DNA from: Legionella jamestowniensis
GTDB taxonomy: Bacteria > Pseudomonadota > Gammaproteobacteria > Legionellales > Legionellaceae
Reading direction: 5' to 3'
DNA length: 64,000 nucleotides
NCBI RefSeq assembly: GCF_001467745.1
Contig: NZ_LNYG01000013.1
Location: 2,265,968 to 2,329,967, forward strand
Under the pieces are notes generated by a model. That model worked only from the letters and a program-made list of their open reading frames with translations. It was not told the DNA's origin and did no database searches. The translations under genes and the position numbers were made by a program. Below, piece after piece: positions 9,561 to 18,422 of this stretch (the stretch's first letter is position 1; the number at the start of each line of letters is the position of its first letter).

Positions 9561-9665
9561 GAAAAGTCCTTTTTTAATGCTACTTCTGCAAATTTATATT
9601 AGCTGATTATAAAAAGCCAGCGACTAAGGTATCATAGCAGGCATTGCCTTTATTTATTTAATATC

Positions 9666-11237
9666 ATGTCTGCGATTGAAACAATGATCCCTAAACGACA
9701 AAGTCTTTTACGTTCTACAACACTTGTGTCAGCAATGACATTGTTATCCCGCCTGGTAGGTTTTGCCCGTGACATGATTATTGCCCAGTTGTTTGGGGCA
9801 CAGGCGGGTATGGATGCATTCTATGTCGCTTTTCGAATCCCAAATTTTATGCGACGTTTATTTGCAGAGGGTGCTTTTTCACAAGCGTTTGTTCCAGTAC
9901 TGGCAGAGTATCAGCAGCAGCGGACTTTTCCAGAAGTCCGGGAATTCATTGCACGTGTTTCCTGGCAGTTAGGTACGATTTTATCGTTTGTTACTGTCAT
10001 TGGGATTTTAGGGGCACCAATAATTATTTGGCTTTTTGCCCCAGGCTTTGGTGAACACAGTGCGCGCTCGCTCCTGGCTACAGAAATGTTGCGGCTGACT
10101 TTTCCGTTTTTAATGCTGGTCTCTTTAACCGCAATGGCAGGCGCTGTGCTCAATACTTATGGTTATTTTGGTGTTCCCGCTTTTACCCCAGTATTACTAA
10201 ATATCAGCATGATTCTTGCTGCTTTATACTTGTGTCCGCGTTTGGAGGAACCTGTTGTTGGATTGGCATGGGGGGTATTGATTGCAGGAATTGCTCAATT
10301 TTTGTTTCAACTTCCTTTCTTGTATAAACGAAAATTATTGGTGCCTCCCAAAGTAGGTTGGCGAGATCCAGGTGTCAGGCGTGTTGTGAGATTAATGGTG
10401 CCGGCATTGTTCGGTGTTTCCATTGCCCAACTTAATTTAATGGTGGATTCCATCTTTGCTTCTTTCTTAAAAGTGGGCAGTGTAACCTGGTTGTATTATA
10501 CCGACCGCTTGACCGATTTCCCTTTGGGTGTGTTTGGGGTGGCTATCGCAACGGTTATTCTGCCGCATCTGTCCAGACGCCATGCGGAACAAAGCAGTGA
10601 AAAATACTCCCGTGCCCTTGATTGGGGGTTACGATTAATTTTGCTGATTGGCATTCCTGCTGGATTGGGTTTGGCGATGTTTTCCATGCCATTGATTGCC
10701 GCCTGTTTTGCTTATGGCGCATTTACACCCAACGATTTGATGCAAACGCAAAAGAGTCTAATTGCTCTCAGCACTGGTGTACCTGCCTTTATGATGGTTA
10801 AAGTACTGGCCTCAGGTTTTTATGCATGCCAAGACATTAAAACACCGGTAAAAATAGGTGCCTTGGCCATGATAGTAAATAGCTTACTGTGCTTAGTATT
10901 TATTTGGTCTTTAGCACATGCAGGACTTGCCCTGGCCTCTGCTTTGGCCGGCTACGTTAATTGTGGTGTATTGCTTGTTTTATTGATTCGACGGAAAGTT
11001 TATCAACCTTCCGCTGGCTGGTTAATCTTCCTATTGCAATTACTGGTGGCAAATTTAGTAATTGCAGCGTATTTATTTATAATGGTTGGTAGTATGAATG
11101 ACTGGCTAGCCAAGCCTGCTTTTCTGCGCCTATCGTGGCTTTTAGGCCATGTGGCGGTCGTCGTTATTATTTATTTAGGATGTCTGCGGTTGATGGGGAT
11201 ACGTCCGGCGCAGTTCCGTGGTCAAATGAAGGAGTAG
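9666..11237 (+). CDS. murJ: Lipid II flippase MurJ
   Basis: A 523-residue MOP-superfamily protein with about 14 transmembrane segments that moves lipid II across the inner membrane for peptidoglycan synthesis. The N-terminal signature STTLVSAMTLLSRLVGFARD and the following MDAFYVAFRIPNFMRRLFAEG are characteristic of MurJ/MviN. The basic residues in the first helices that line the lipid II cavity (Arg in SRLVGFARD, RRLF) are present. Its stop codon lies two bases before the start of the next gene, and the downstream gene's ribosome-binding site (AAGGAG) is inside the murJ 3' end, so the pair is probably co-translated. Divergent from the ZIP gene. Confidence 0.96.
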   Translation: MSAIETMIPKRQSLLRSTTLVSAMTLLSRLVGFARDMIIAQLFGAQAGMDAFYVAFRIPNFMRRLFAEGAFSQAFVPVLAEYQQQRTFPEVREFIARVSWQLGTILSFVTVIGILGAPIIIWLFAPGFGEHSARSLLATEMLRLTFPFLMLVSLTAMAGAVLNTYGYFGVPAFTPVLLNISMILAALYLCPRLEEPVVGLAWGVLIAGIAQFLFQLPFLYKRKLLVPPKVGWRDPGVRRVVRLMVPALFGVSIAQLNLMVDSIFASFLKVGSVTWLYYTDRLTDFPLGVFGVAIATVILPHLSRRHAEQSSEKYSRALDWGLRLILLIGIPAGLGLAMFSMPLIAACFAYGAFTPNDLMQTQKSLIALSTGVPAFMMVKVLASGFYACQDIKTPVKIGALAMIVNSLLCLVFIWSLAHAGLALASALAGYVNCGVLLVLLIRRKVYQPSAGWLIFLLQLLVANLVIAAYLFIMVGSMNDWLAKPAFLRLSWLLGHVAVVVIIYLGCLRLMGIRPAQFRGQMKE

Positions 11238-11239
11238 TT

Positions 11240-12607
11240 ATGCATGCAAACCTGTTTTATGACACCTGCCCTGATAAAGCGATCTCCTTGCATTTAATTA
11301 GTCAGACAGAATGGGAAACAGAATCGCGGTTATTTACCACCGCAGAGTTTAATTTCTTTTCTTTACAAGAATTTAAAGCGAAGGCCGGCGAAATTTGTCT
11401 TATTACGAATAGTGAGGGCACATTAATAAAGGCTTATGTTGGCACAGGGAATAATGAAGAAGCGTTGGCCCTTGCGTGCGCCGCCACGAAATTACCCCCA
11501 GCTTCTTACCAACTTAAGAAAGAAGTTTCTTCACAAACGCTTGTGGCCTGGGCATTGGCTCAATATCGCTTTACCACCTATAAGCAACAAGACATCATTC
11601 CGAAGATTTTGATAGTAAATGAAAATATTTTATCGGCAATTTTGGCTGATGTTGAAGCAATATTTCTTGTACGTCATTTAATTAACACACCAACGAACGA
11701 TTTAGGCCCTGAAGAACTGGCTGCTGTCGTTGAGGACTTGGCTGAAAAAAATAATGCAGCGTTTCAACAATGGGTAGGTAACGAACTACTGAGCGCTAAC
11801 TTTCCTGCTATCCATGCAGTAGGTCGCGCATCAGCAAAAGCCCCAAGGCTTATTGCCTTAACCTGGGGCGATAAGAATCATCCAAAGGTTACATTGGTTG
11901 GTAAAGGGGTCTGCTTTGACAGTGGCGGACTGGACATCAAACCCTCAACAGCAATGCGTTTAATGAAGAAAGACATGGGAGGGGCTGCTCATGTCATTGG
12001 TTTAGCCCAATGGATCATGCAACAACAATTACCCATTTATTTGCAAGTGTTTATTCCAGCGGTTGAAAATGCAATTGGCCCGGATGCGTTTAGACCGGGT
12101 GATATTCTAACGATGCGTAATGGCTTAACTGTTGAAGTGGATAATACGGATGCAGAAGGACGTCTCATCCTTGCAGACGCCATTGTAAAAGCTTGCGAAG
12201 AACCTCCGGAATTATTGATAGATTTTTCAACGTTGACTGGGGCTGCTCGTGTTGCAGTGGGAACTGAAATTGCGGCTTTATTCAGTAATGATGATCAGTT
12301 GGCGCAATCGTTGGCAGAAGCGTCAATTAACGCCAATGATCCAGTGTGGCGTTTGCCACTATTTGCAGGCTATAGCGGCATGTTGGATTCCACCTTGGCT
12401 GACATGGCCAATGCAAGTTCTTCTCCTTATGCTGGTGCTATTACAGCTGCTTTATTTCTGCAGCGTTTTATACCAGAATCTGTTTCCTGGGCTCATTTTG
12501 ATGTGATGGCTTGGAATGTGTCATCCAAACCAGGGCGGCCAGAAGGTGGGGAAGCAATGGGACTTCGAGCAGTTGCTTATTATTTGAGTAAAAAGTATGG
12601 AGATTAG
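11240..12607 (+). CDS. M17 leucyl aminopeptidase family protein
   Basis: A 455-residue cytosolic aminopeptidase of family M17. The two-zinc active-site signatures are present: VGKGVCFDSGG with the metal-binding Lys and Asp, and NTDAEGR, the family hallmark. I chose ATG 11240 (AAGGAG ribosome-binding site six bases upstream, two bases after the murJ stop) over an earlier in-frame start within murJ at 11135. The enzyme removes N-terminal residues from peptides. It differs from the second M17 enzyme in this window (pepA, 14434-15885): it is shorter, has a different N-terminal domain, and contains KKDMGGAAHV where pepA has [10 protein letters not shown]. Confidence 0.92.
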   Translation: MHANLFYDTCPDKAISLHLISQTEWETESRLFTTAEFNFFSLQEFKAKAGEICLITNSEGTLIKAYVGTGNNEEALALACAATKLPPASYQLKKEVSSQTLVAWALAQYRFTTYKQQDIIPKILIVNENILSAILADVEAIFLVRHLINTPTNDLGPEELAAVVEDLAEKNNAAFQQWVGNELLSANFPAIHAVGRASAKAPRLIALTWGDKNHPKVTLVGKGVCFDSGGLDIKPSTAMRLMKKDMGGAAHVIGLAQWIMQQQLPIYLQVFIPAVENAIGPDAFRPGDILTMRNGLTVEVDNTDAEGRLILADAIVKACEEPPELLIDFSTLTGAARVAVGTEIAALFSNDDQLAQSLAEASINANDPVWRLPLFAGYSGMLDSTLADMANASSSPYAGAITAALFLQRFIPESVSWAHFDVMAWNVSSKPGRPEGGEAMGLRAVAYYLSKKYGD

Positions 12608-12635
12608 TCTTTTTGCGCGCGCTGCATAATAAAAT

Positions 12636-12797
12636 TTATTTATTTTTAGAATAATTGCCTGGTGAGATGGGCTCAAATCCATTGTAAGGTTTCTTGGTGG
12701 CCGGATCGACTGGCTCGGAAATCACTTCCATGCCACCAGAAACTTTATTTAAACCTTTCTTAGAAAGTTTGTTTTTACTCTTAACAGATTTTTTCAT
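12636..12797 (-). CDS. Small double-glycine leader peptide 1 (53 aa)
   Basis: A 53-residue peptide starting MKKSVKSKNK. It has a Lys-rich N terminus, then LSKKGLNKVSGG, which fits the double-glycine leader consensus LSxxELxxIxGG: Leu at -12, Ser at -11, Leu at -7, Val at -4, Gly at -2 and -1. Glu at -8 is replaced. The 31 residues after the GG are polar and proline-rich (MEVISEPVDP, ending YSKNK). GGAA lies upstream of the ATG at a long spacing. Peptides with such leaders are normally cut and exported by peptidase-containing ABC transporters; none is encoded in this window. A second peptide with the same leader lies at 44186-44335. Coding status is inferred from the shared leader. Confidence 0.6.
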   Translation of the reverse strand: MKKSVKSKNKLSKKGLNKVSGGMEVISEPVDPATKKPYNGFEPISPGNYSKNK

Positions 12798-12867
12798 GAT
12801 ACTTTTTTCCAATAAAAAAAGAGACTATCTATAAGAATAGTTCATAAATCATTTTTTGGGGGGAGCA

Positions 12868-12937
12868 ACGTAGGGCCCGGTGAAATGCTGTGAAACCCAG
12901 GTTTCGCTCCTATGGATCTGCACCCAGGCTACGCTTG
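12868..12937. repeat. REP-like imperfect inverted repeat
   Basis: Between the small peptide gene and the next minus-strand gene, ACGTAGGGCCCGGTG and CACCCAGGCTACG face each other as imperfect inverted arms about 40 bases apart. The layout is that of REP-type palindromic repeats of enteric and related bacteria. No coding potential on either strand was convincing. A full match elsewhere in this window was not found. Confidence 0.45.
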
Positions 12938-12980
12938 CTAAGAAAGTGTGTCATTTCCTCAAAGGTGAAGTTTCCTTTTC

Positions 12981-13979
12981 TTATTCACTTAGTTTCGGAC
13001 GAAAATCTGTTTCTGCTTCAGCTGCCACTTGTTGCATTGCCAAAGACAATGGGGTGTCTTTAATCTGATAAAGAGGAAGGGTTGAGTTCTTGTCTGCTTG
13101 TATACCTTTTAAAATGCGGGCACAGAAAAATGCCGTGCCTAAATAAAAAGAGGCGTCCACTCGCCAGTCTTCCAGACCAGCAATAAATAATACAGTGCTT
13201 AGCGAAATCATTACATTAGAAAATAGCATAAAGTGGGTTACTGCTTTATCCATCTTAGAGGTGGATTCCCGTTTTTTAAACTGAGTAATAAAACGACAAT
13301 AATCTTGTCTGCTTGCTTCGTTATTCTCATGAGAAATTAAATCAATGGTTTTGATTAATGCCTCAAGATAGAGTTCACTTTGGTGTTTATTGGATGTAGC
13401 TTCTTTTTTAATCTCCGATACCATGGTTCTAACATTACTGGCCAGTGTTTTATTGTTGTTGGATTTGGACCAAAAGGTTAACCTGGAGCGAGCTAGCTCG
13501 AGTTTGAAATCAACAGATTGCAGAGGCAAAGGGGTGTTTTCTAATGTTTTTATTTTAAAGTTTTTGCTGCGATAGAAAAGATCCAAGGGACTGAGAAATG
13601 GTCCTGGAATGCCTATAAGAAAAGGATGTATCCGCATTAAGGTTAATCGAGGCACTGATATTTTAATTTCTGCCAGTTGAAGGGCATAAACAGCAGCATT
13701 ACTACAATTATGAGTTAGAAAACGGTAATTTTCTGATTTGATAAATGGTGAATTCCAAAAGCGTTCACAAAATAATTTAAAAGGTATTTTGCTAGAAAAA
13801 GTAATATAGTAATCATTGATATAGTTTTCATGAGAAAAAACAGGGGTCATACTGCCACTTTTATTATTGTGCCAAATTTTAAATACTCGCCAATTAAGAA
13901 AAGATTCTTCATGCGGATCAGCATATACAAAAACCTGAGCGCATTCCCCATGAGGAAGGATATTTAATTTTAGACGCAT
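12981..13979 (-). CDS. Hypothetical membrane-associated protein with papain-like Asn-Cys motif; candidate effector
   Basis: A 332-residue protein I cannot assign to a named family. Around residues 85-102 it reads YRFLTHNCSNAAVYALQLA. The His-Asn-Cys-Ser pattern followed by a helix resembles the nucleophile site of permuted NlpC/P60 or PPPDE-like cysteine peptidases and acyltransferases (Cys92). Candidate His partners precede it (for example in KIWHNN). Residues about 253-295 form two hydrophobic stretches (MLFSNVMISLSTVLFIAGL, then FYLGTAFFCARIL), a hairpin membrane anchor. The tail (AAEAETDFRPKLSE) is acidic, as in many Dot/Icm effectors. There is no Sec signal. Function and secretion are inference. 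Confidence 0.65.
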   Translation of the reverse strand: MRLKLNILPHGECAQVFVYADPHEESFLNWRVFKIWHNNKSGSMTPVFSHENYINDYYITFSSKIPFKLFCERFWNSPFIKSENYRFLTHNCSNAAVYALQLAEIKISVPRLTLMRIHPFLIGIPGPFLSPLDLFYRSKNFKIKTLENTPLPLQSVDFKLELARSRLTFWSKSNNNKTLASNVRTMVSEIKKEATSNKHQSELYLEALIKTIDLISHENNEASRQDYCRFITQFKKRESTSKMDKAVTHFMLFSNVMISLSTVLFIAGLEDWRVDASFYLGTAFFCARILKGIQADKNSTLPLYQIKDTPLSLAMQQVAAEAETDFRPKLSE

Positions 13980-14018
13980 TAAAACTCCATTACTTTTTAT
14001 AAACGATGGAAAAAACTA

Positions 14019-14453
14019 CTACTCCATGTTATGGGTATGCAGTTCGCATTGATGAGTGCGGTATTTCTTGTAGTGTTTTCGGCTTAATTCTTTGGCAGTC
14101 TCGTCATTAACCACAATTTCCATCACGCGTTTAAAGCGTTTATAAAACTCAGGAATGGTGGAATTTAAATTCAACAAGATGTCAGAATAGCCCCGTGGCT
14201 CGGCTTGATAGCCAATTTGAATGGGCGGGGGAGGTTCAGGTCCTTCTCCCTGTAAGTTATGAGGAATAAAGCTGTTATCTTTGAATGTCCAAAGTAATTC
14301 ATCCAGCTCATGGGCGTCTTTCTGTGATTCGCAATGGACAAAAACCCGATGACCGCGCAAATAAGCTTTTTCAAGAAGACGGCACGCTAAAAGCCAGCGT
14401 GCGGCTTCATCCTGGCTATTTAATAAATAGAAATCAACGCGAATTGCTGGCAT
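14019..14453 (-). CDS. holC: DNA polymerase III chi subunit
   Basis: A 144-residue chi subunit (HolC) of the clamp-loader complex, which bridges DNA polymerase III holoenzyme to single-strand binding protein. The N terminus (VDFYLL), the central segment [21 protein letters not shown], and DNSFIPHNL are typical of the family. The start overlaps the last 20 bases of pepA, so the two are translated from one message, the same pepA-holC order seen in many gammaproteobacteria. Confidence 0.93.
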   Translation of the reverse strand: MPAIRVDFYLLNSQDEAARWLLACRLLEKAYLRGHRVFVHCESQKDAHELDELLWTFKDNSFIPHNLQGEGPEPPPPIQIGYQAEPRGYSDILLNLNSTIPEFYKRFKRVMEIVVNDETAKELSRKHYKKYRTHQCELHTHNME

Positions 14454-15885
14454 GGCGTAACAACTGTACTAGTAAAGGAACTGGACGGCCTGTGGCATTG
14501 CGTTTCTTACCGGAAACCCACGCTGTTCCAGCAATGTCTAAATGTGCCCAACGGTATTTTTTTGTAAAGCGTGCTAAAAAGCACGCGGCAGTAATCGCCC
14601 CCGCTGCACGGTCAAACGCTGCATTTATCATATCAGCCATAGGACTTTCTAAAGCCTCCTGATAGGCGTCATCTAGGGGGAAACGCCAGGTTTTATCACC
14701 ACTTTCTTTTGCAGCTTCTAAGATTTGTGTAGCCAATGCTTCATCTTCGGTCATGAAACCGGTGGTGACATAACCTAACGCAACGACCATGGCACCGGTC
14801 AATGTGGCTATGTCAATCACAAAACTCGGATTGAAGCGTTCAGCATAGGTTAATGCATCTGCTAAAACGAGTCGCCCCTCGGCGTCGGTATTTAAAATTT
14901 CAACCGTTTGCCCGGACATCGATGTTACAATATCGCCAGGTTTCACTGCTGATCCGCTGGGCATATTCTCAGCACTGGCAACCAAGCCAATGACATTGAT
15001 AGGCAGCTTCAGTAAAGCACAGGCTTTTAAGGTACCAAAAACACTTGCAGCACCCGACATGTCATACTTCATTTCATCCATCGCATTGGCAGGTTTTATC
15101 GAAAGACCGCCAGAATCAAAAGTAATGCCTTTACCGACTAAAACAATAGGGGGGGCATCACCGCCGCCACAATAATTAATTTCAATCAGTCGTGGTGGTT
15201 GCACGCTCCCTTGAGCAACAGCCAGCAAAGCGCCCATGCCCATTTGTTTCATTTCTTCCGGACCGAGAATGGAAGTCGTTAAATGCTCATGTTGCTTCGC
15301 CAACTCTGTGGCTTGTTCTCCGAGGTAGGTAGGCGTACAGATATTAGCCGGCATGTCCGCTAAGGTTCGTGTACACTTTACACCCTCAGCAATGGCTGCT
15401 GCTGTTTTTACTGCTTTAGAAGTAGCGCCTGGTAAATGAAATTGGACAGATTCCAGTCGATGCCTTTTGTTGTTGCCCGTTTTAAAGTCTAGAGATTGAT
15501 AAAGTTGCGCGTCTATTTGTAAAAGCATTTGCTCGATTTGCCAATCGGGCTGATGCGCAGCAAGCGGTGGCATGGTGATTGTGACCGTACTAATACGCTG
15601 TTTAGTAAGTACAGGGACTATTTCGTTTAAATATTTTTTTAAATCTTTGGCAGTGAATTCTGATTTTTTGCCGCAATTGATTAATAACAAACTGTGTTTG
15701 TCAATATCAGCTTGCCAAACCCAATCGCCCTTTTCTGGCAGTTTGGCCAATAAACGACTCATAAGGCCTTGATGCTGTTTGTCCAAAGTTTGCATAAATT
15801 CAGGCGTGGTGTCGTCAGCAAACCGCCCTAAAACCAGACATTCACTGGTTTTTAAGTTAGGCGTTTCAACAAGGCTATAGTTCAT
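14434..15885 (-). CDS. pepA: Cytosol leucyl aminopeptidase PepA
   Basis: A 483-residue M17 metallo-aminopeptidase. The catalytic core has [12 protein letters not shown] and [14 protein letters not shown], with Lys, Asp and Glu ligands for two metal ions; the N-terminal alpha/beta domain is that of PepA. In E. coli the same protein also binds DNA at cer and carAB, which is family knowledge only. The start is supported by AGGAAG just upstream. It is divergent from lptF and overlaps holC, the usual gammaproteobacterial arrangement. It is one of two M17 enzymes in the window. Confidence 0.95.
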   Translation of the reverse strand: MNYSLVETPNLKTSECLVLGRFADDTTPEFMQTLDKQHQGLMSRLLAKLPEKGDWVWQADIDKHSLLLINCGKKSEFTAKDLKKYLNEIVPVLTKQRISTVTITMPPLAAHQPDWQIEQMLLQIDAQLYQSLDFKTGNNKRHRLESVQFHLPGATSKAVKTAAAIAEGVKCTRTLADMPANICTPTYLGEQATELAKQHEHLTTSILGPEEMKQMGMGALLAVAQGSVQPPRLIEINYCGGGDAPPIVLVGKGITFDSGGLSIKPANAMDEMKYDMSGAASVFGTLKACALLKLPINVIGLVASAENMPSGSAVKPGDIVTSMSGQTVEILNTDAEGRLVLADALTYAERFNPSFVIDIATLTGAMVVALGYVTTGFMTEDEALATQILEAAKESGDKTWRFPLDDAYQEALESPMADMINAAFDRAAGAITAACFLARFTKKYRWAHLDIAGTAWVSGKKRNATGRPVPLLVQLLRHASNSR

Positions 15886-16281
15886 TTTACTTCCTATCTT
15901 GAGTAAAAACTGTTAGTTTACCTAGGGACATTCTGCTATTCTACCTACAAATTTAAAGTAAGAGTAGGATTTATAGCTAGTATCTGCGTATGGAATGCTT
16001 GACTCCTACACCCCGGGGTTTATCTGCGGAATTCATTAATGTTGCAAGCATTCTGGATCCCGCGAACAAGTCGCGGGACGTAGGGGATAGAGTAATTGAT
16101 ACCAACCGCATGAAGCTTGGGTTCTACGTTCTGCAGTTTATACGTGCAATCCCGTGGTGACAAGCATTCAAGACCTGCCACATCGCAGGATAAAAAGGCA
16201 GTAGTTGGTATCAATGACTTCAATTTAGTGTTGTGTAGATACTGGATTTAAGCAGTTCACGAGTAGAGAGCCGAGAACCGA
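15886..16281. repeat. pepA-lptF intergenic region with nested inverted repeats
   Basis: This 396-base gap separates divergent pepA and lptF and should hold both promoters. It contains a perfect hairpin TCCCGCGA-ACAAG-TCGCGGGA at 16058-16078 and a 12-bp perfect inverted repeat, ATTGATACCAAC at 16095-16106 with its complement at 16204-16215, bracketing 97 bases. CAAGCATTC recurs three times around them, once inverted. No convincing gene is present: a 67-codon minus-strand frame here consists of the repeats themselves. It looks like a non-autonomous element or fused repeat remnants. Confidence 0.55.
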
Positions 16282-17361
16282 GTGTTAATTTTTCGTTATT
16301 TAGCCAAAGAAGTTTTTACTACGCTAATCGCTTTAACAGCAATTCTATTACTCATCTTCATGAGTAATCAGTTTGTGCAATATTTAAATCGTGCTGCCGC
16401 AGGCAATATTCCTGGCATGATCATCATGAAACTAATGATGCTCGAGCTCCCTAACCTGATGGGATTATTGCTTCCATTGGGCTTTTATATCGCCTTATTA
16501 ATCGCTTATGGTCGTCTCTACGCTGAAAGTGAAATGACAGTGTTACAGGCATGTGGCTATGGCCCTTCGCAACTCATCAAGCACACGTACATTATGGCAA
16601 TCGTTGTAGCCATCGTTGTTACTGTGCTCATGATCTGGGTGAGTCCTGTGATTGCAACGGAGCGTGCCAAACTAATGAAAACAACAGGAATACAAACCCT
16701 GATTCAAACCATTGTACCAGGGCGATTTCGTCAGGTGTCGAATGGTAAACAAGTATTTTATGTCGAGGCAATGAGTCGTAATCATACAAAAGCACAACAT
16801 GTTTTTCTAGCACGCCAGGTTGTGAAAGATAAAAACTCACAATGGGATATCCTGTGGGCCGAACGGGCCTTTGCAGAAACTGATCCAAAAACGTATGAAG
16901 ACTATATCGTATTGCAGCAGGGCAGTGAATATGAGGGGTTACCTGGAAAAGCCGATTATCAGGTTGCTCATTTTGATCAATATAAAGTACGTTTGCCTCA
17001 TCCAACAATGGCTATTCAAAATGACACTCGATCTGCTTCGACAGCCAGTTTGTTGCCCTTCAATAATAAAGATTTGCGAAAAGCCGCTGAGTTGCAATGG
17101 CGTTTATCGATACCAATGATGGTATTGACGCTAACCTTGGTGGCAGTTCCACTTAGTCGGGTGAACCCGCGCTCGGGTAAATATGCAAAATTATTACCTG
17201 CAATCGTGCTGTACATTGTTTATGCCAATTTTATGTTTATATCACGCGATTGGATTATCGCTGGTAAGGTTCCCCTCTGGATTGGTATGTGGTGGCTACA
17301 TCTTGTTGTGGCAGGGTTAGGATTATTCTTGATATGGCGTAATCGGGTGAAGTTGTCATGA
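16282..17361 (+). CDS. lptF: LPS export permease LptF
   Basis: A 359-residue YjgP/YjgQ-family permease. With LptG and the ATPase LptB it extracts lipopolysaccharide from the inner membrane and passes it to LptC/LptA. It starts MLIFRYLAKEVF with a GTG start codon, has three transmembrane helices at each end (about 10-120 and 275-355), and a periplasmic beta-jellyroll domain between. The motif ELPNLMGLLLPLGFYIALLIAYGRLYAESEMTVL corresponds to the conserved coupling region. Its stop overlaps lptG (ATGA). Confidence 0.95.
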   Translation: MLIFRYLAKEVFTTLIALTAILLLIFMSNQFVQYLNRAAAGNIPGMIIMKLMMLELPNLMGLLLPLGFYIALLIAYGRLYAESEMTVLQACGYGPSQLIKHTYIMAIVVAIVVTVLMIWVSPVIATERAKLMKTTGIQTLIQTIVPGRFRQVSNGKQVFYVEAMSRNHTKAQHVFLARQVVKDKNSQWDILWAERAFAETDPKTYEDYIVLQQGSEYEGLPGKADYQVAHFDQYKVRLPHPTMAIQNDTRSASTASLLPFNNKDLRKAAELQWRLSIPMMVLTLTLVAVPLSRVNPRSGKYAKLLPAIVLYIVYANFMFISRDWIIAGKVPLWIGMWWLHLVVAGLGLFLIWRNRVKLS

Positions 17362-18422
17362 AGCTTCTCGATCGCTACATTGCCAAAACAGTACTTTCAG
17401 CCATTGCTTTAGTCACGTTGATGCTGGCGGGGTTGCAAATTTTTATTCTTTTTGTGAATCAATTGGATGATATTGGAAAGGCTGATTTTGGTATCTGGCA
17501 AACAGCGCTTTATGTGTTACTGCAAATGCCTTATCAAGTCTACTTGTTCTTTCCACTGGCCAGCTTATTAGGATCGTTAATTGGTTTAGGTATCATGGCC
17601 AATAACAGGGAATTGGTAGTGATGCGTGCTGCTGGTATGTCAATCGGCCAAATCACGATGGCGGTTTTAAAAGCGGCATTTATTGTTATTTTATTGGTTA
17701 CTATTACTGGCGAAACGATTATTCCTCGACTGGCCCACTGGAGTAATGATCAAAAAATGCAAGCGTTGAGTGGAGGGCAAACACTAAGGACGGCCCATGG
17801 GGTTTGGGTGCGCAATGGTAATGATTTCATCGCGATAGGCACAATACTAGCTAATAATACATTAGAGAATGTTTATCAATTTCGGTTTGATAGTACGCAT
17901 CGAATGCGTTTAGCGCGTAAGATTGCCAAAATCGTCTATGTGAATAATCAATGGCTAGCCTTCAATGTTGAGGAAACCATTATTGATGATAATCAGACCC
18001 TTGCGCGTAAAATTCCAAAAATGCGTTGGGATGTGTCTGTAAAACCTAGTATTCTGCGGGTAAGTAGTAACGAGCCTGATGAAATGACACTTCATGAATT
18101 GCGACAATATTTGCGTGCCCAGAAGCAAAATCATCAAAGTGCCTTGAATTATCAGCTGGCATACTGGCAGCGCCTAATGCAGCCTTTAACCACAGCTGTC
18201 ATGATGATGTTGGCTATTCCTTTTATTTTCGGACCCTTGCGCTCCTCCACCATGGGTTCAAAAATCTTGATCGGGGCAACGGCGGGTTTTGGGTTTCACA
18301 TTGTCAATCGTTTTTTTGGCCCTGTCAGTCAGGTGTTTCAATGGCCAGCAGAAATAGCAGCGATAGGTCCCACCTTTCTTTTTGCTTTACTGGGGCTTTA
18401 CTTAATGCGTCGGGTTAAATAA
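17358..18422 (+). CDS. lptG: LPS export permease LptG
   Basis: A 354-residue partner of LptF with the same layout: N-terminal helices, periplasmic domain and C-terminal helices. LDRYIAKTVLSAI at the N terminus and ANNRELVVMRAAGMSIGQI (coupling helix for LptB) are typical of LptG. ATGA overlap with lptF indicates translational coupling. The next gene begins immediately after its stop, extending the operon. Confidence 0.95.
   Translation: MKLLDRYIAKTVLSAIALVTLMLAGLQIFILFVNQLDDIGKADFGIWQTALYVLLQMPYQVYLFFPLASLLGSLIGLGIMANNRELVVMRAAGMSIGQITMAVLKAAFIVILLVTITGETIIPRLAHWSNDQKMQALSGGQTLRTAHGVWVRNGNDFIAIGTILANNTLENVYQFRFDSTHRMRLARKIAKIVYVNNQWLAFNVEETIIDDNQTLARKIPKMRWDVSVKPSILRVSSNEPDEMTLHELRQYLRAQKQNHQSALNYQLAYWQRLMQPLTTAVMMMLAIPFIFGPLRSSTMGSKILIGATAGFGFHIVNRFFGPVSQVFQWPAEIAAIGPTFLFALLGLYLMRRVK

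Noticed and set aside
11135..11239. Longer start for the M17 enzyme inside murJ
   Set aside because: It would overlap murJ by about 100 bases and lacks a ribosome-binding site, whereas ATG 11240 has AAGGAG and sits two bases after the murJ stop.
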